Assembly (NCBI GenBank): GCA_947455285.1
Contig: CANGOK010000206.1
Coordinates: 1 to 5,808 of the forward strand
Length of the DNA: 5,808 nt
Source of the DNA: Beijerinckiaceae bacterium
GTDB taxonomy: Bacteria > Pseudomonadota > Alphaproteobacteria > Rhizobiales > Beijerinckiaceae
Direction: 5' to 3'
This document shows, piece by piece, positions 5,172-5,808 of this stretch (its first letter is position 1; each line of letters begins with the position of its first letter). The notes below the pieces were generated by a model. That model searched no databases. It worked only from the letters and a program-made list of their open reading frames with translations, and was not told the origin of the DNA. A program made the position numbers and the translations under genes.

Positions 5172-5808
5172 TCAGCCGACGTGTTTGGCGAAGAAGTCAT
5201 AGGTGCGCTGACGCGCGAGGTCAGCCGCCGCCTTGTCATAGGCGCCGCGCTCATCGCAGTTGAAGCCATGGCCCGCCGCATAGACGTAAACGGGGGTCTC
5301 AGGGCGCGCAGCCTTGACCTTCTCCACATCAGCCATGGGGATCGAATGATCGGTCTCGCCGAAATGCAGGATGGTCGGAGCGACAGGCTTCTGATCGCAC
5401 ATGGCGGCGACGCCTGCGCCATAATAGCCAGAGGCCGCGGCGACGCCGGGAAGGTGAACGGCTGCGGCGAAAGCGAGCGTGCCGCCCCAGCAATAGCCGA
5501 CGACGCCGACCTTGCCGCCCTTGGCGGCTTCAGCCACGGCGGCCTTCACATCGAGCATGACCTTCGCATGGTCAGTCTTGGCGCGCGTGGCGATGCCCGC
5601 CTGCATGTCCGGCTGATCATAGCCGGTTTCGTAGTTCGGCTGCACACGGTCATAGAGCGCGGGCGCGACGGCGAGATAACCCTCAGCCGCATAGCGATCG
5701 GCGACCGCGCGGATGTGGTGGTTGACGCCGAAAATTTCCTGAATGACGACGACGCCGCCGCGCGGAGCGCCAGCGGGCTTGGCCACATAGGCGCTGATCT
5801 TGACGCCA
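5172..5808 (-). CDS. Dienelactone hydrolase family protein (carboxymethylenebutenolidase), 5' end outside the window
   Basis: The visible 211 complete codons start GVKISAYVAKPAGAPRGG and lack only a short N-terminus, since relatives have roughly 220-240 residues. A GTG at 5784-5786 is internal, because homologous sequence continues upstream of it to the window edge. The alpha/beta-hydrolase fold carries the family triad: Cys in GYCWGG (codon 5490-5492), Asp in GETDHSIP (5349-5351), and His in GHGFNCDER (5268-5270). The conserved Glu of QEIFGVNHHIR near the start is also present. The nucleophilic cysteine, not serine, is the mark of dienelactone hydrolases, which open dienelactones to maleylacetate in ortho-cleavage of substituted catechols. 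The 47- and 27-residue spacings from Cys to Asp and Asp to His fit the family. It is the first visible gene of the operon with the dioxygenase and flavoenzyme. Many members of this family have other ester or lactone substrates, so the exact reaction is inferred from the neighbours. Confidence 0.9.
   Translation of the reverse strand, partial: GVKISAYVAKPAGAPRGGVVVIQEIFGVNHHIRAVADRYAAEGYLAVAPALYDRVQPNYETGYDQPDMQAGIATRAKTDHAKVMLDVKAAVAEAAKGGKVGVVGYCWGGTLAFAAAVHLPGVAAASGYYGAGVAAMCDQKPVAPTILHFGETDHSIPMADVEKVKAARPETPVYVYAAGHGFNCDERGAYDKAAADLARQRTYDFFAKHVG

Noticed and set aside
5784..5786. GTG as true start of the dienelactone hydrolase gene
   Set aside because: The frame stays open to the window edge, and the upstream residues (GVKISAY) fit the family N-terminus, so the gene is simply cut by the window.
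1..5808. tRNA, rRNA, CRISPR arrays, insertion sequences, direct-repeat arrays
   Set aside because: Nothing of these kinds was recognised on either strand by eye.

Overview
The window is GC-rich, densely packed bacterial chromosome. I see six genes on the minus strand, one on the plus strand, no RNA genes and no mobile elements. Protein style points to an alphaproteobacterium, probably of the order Hyphomicrobiales: the class I fumarase N-terminus, the dienelactone hydrolase of the HGFNCDER type, and a signal-less dihydroxyphthalate-decarboxylase-like protein. This placement rests on remembered family resemblance, not on a search.

Left block (1-1922, all minus strand, read right to left). A protein-L-isoaspartate O-methyltransferase (pcm) is followed after 58 bp of untranslated sequence before the next ribosome binding site by a cytoplasmic-looking protein of the 4,5-dihydroxyphthalate decarboxylase / NMT1-like binding-protein fold. 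After a structured 96-bp gap comes the start of a class I fumarate hydratase, cut by the left window edge. The gap can fold into a long imperfect hairpin that covers the only Shine-Dalgarno-like sequence of the fumarase.

Middle (1923-3204). A divergent intergenic region with a strikingly AT-rich core (about 29% GC by hand count over 1941-2100) separates pcm from a plus-strand gene for a secreted, FbpA-like family 1 solute-binding protein. A TTGACA/CAAAAT promoter with a perfect 6+2+6 palindrome inside its spacer lies just upstream of that gene. A nested inverted repeat sits further upstream. No permease or ATPase gene accompanies the binding protein in the window.

Right block (3191-5808, minus strand). 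An apparent operon reads dienelactone hydrolase (5' end cut off by the right window edge), then an intradiol ring-cleavage dioxygenase, then a luciferase-like flavin monooxygenase. The last two overlap by one base (TAGTG). Dioxygenase plus dienelactone hydrolase suggests an ortho-cleavage aromatic catabolic route of the hydroxyquinol or substituted-catechol type, with the flavoenzyme as an uncharacterised accessory step. The monooxygenase gene ends convergently inside the end of the solute-binding protein gene, with a 14-bp overlap.

I see no clear evidence for a wholly new system. The items most worth a second look are the putative RBS-occluding leader hairpin of the fumarase, the palindrome inside the promoter spacer of the solute-binding protein gene, and the three-gene aromatic operon with its unassigned flavoenzyme.
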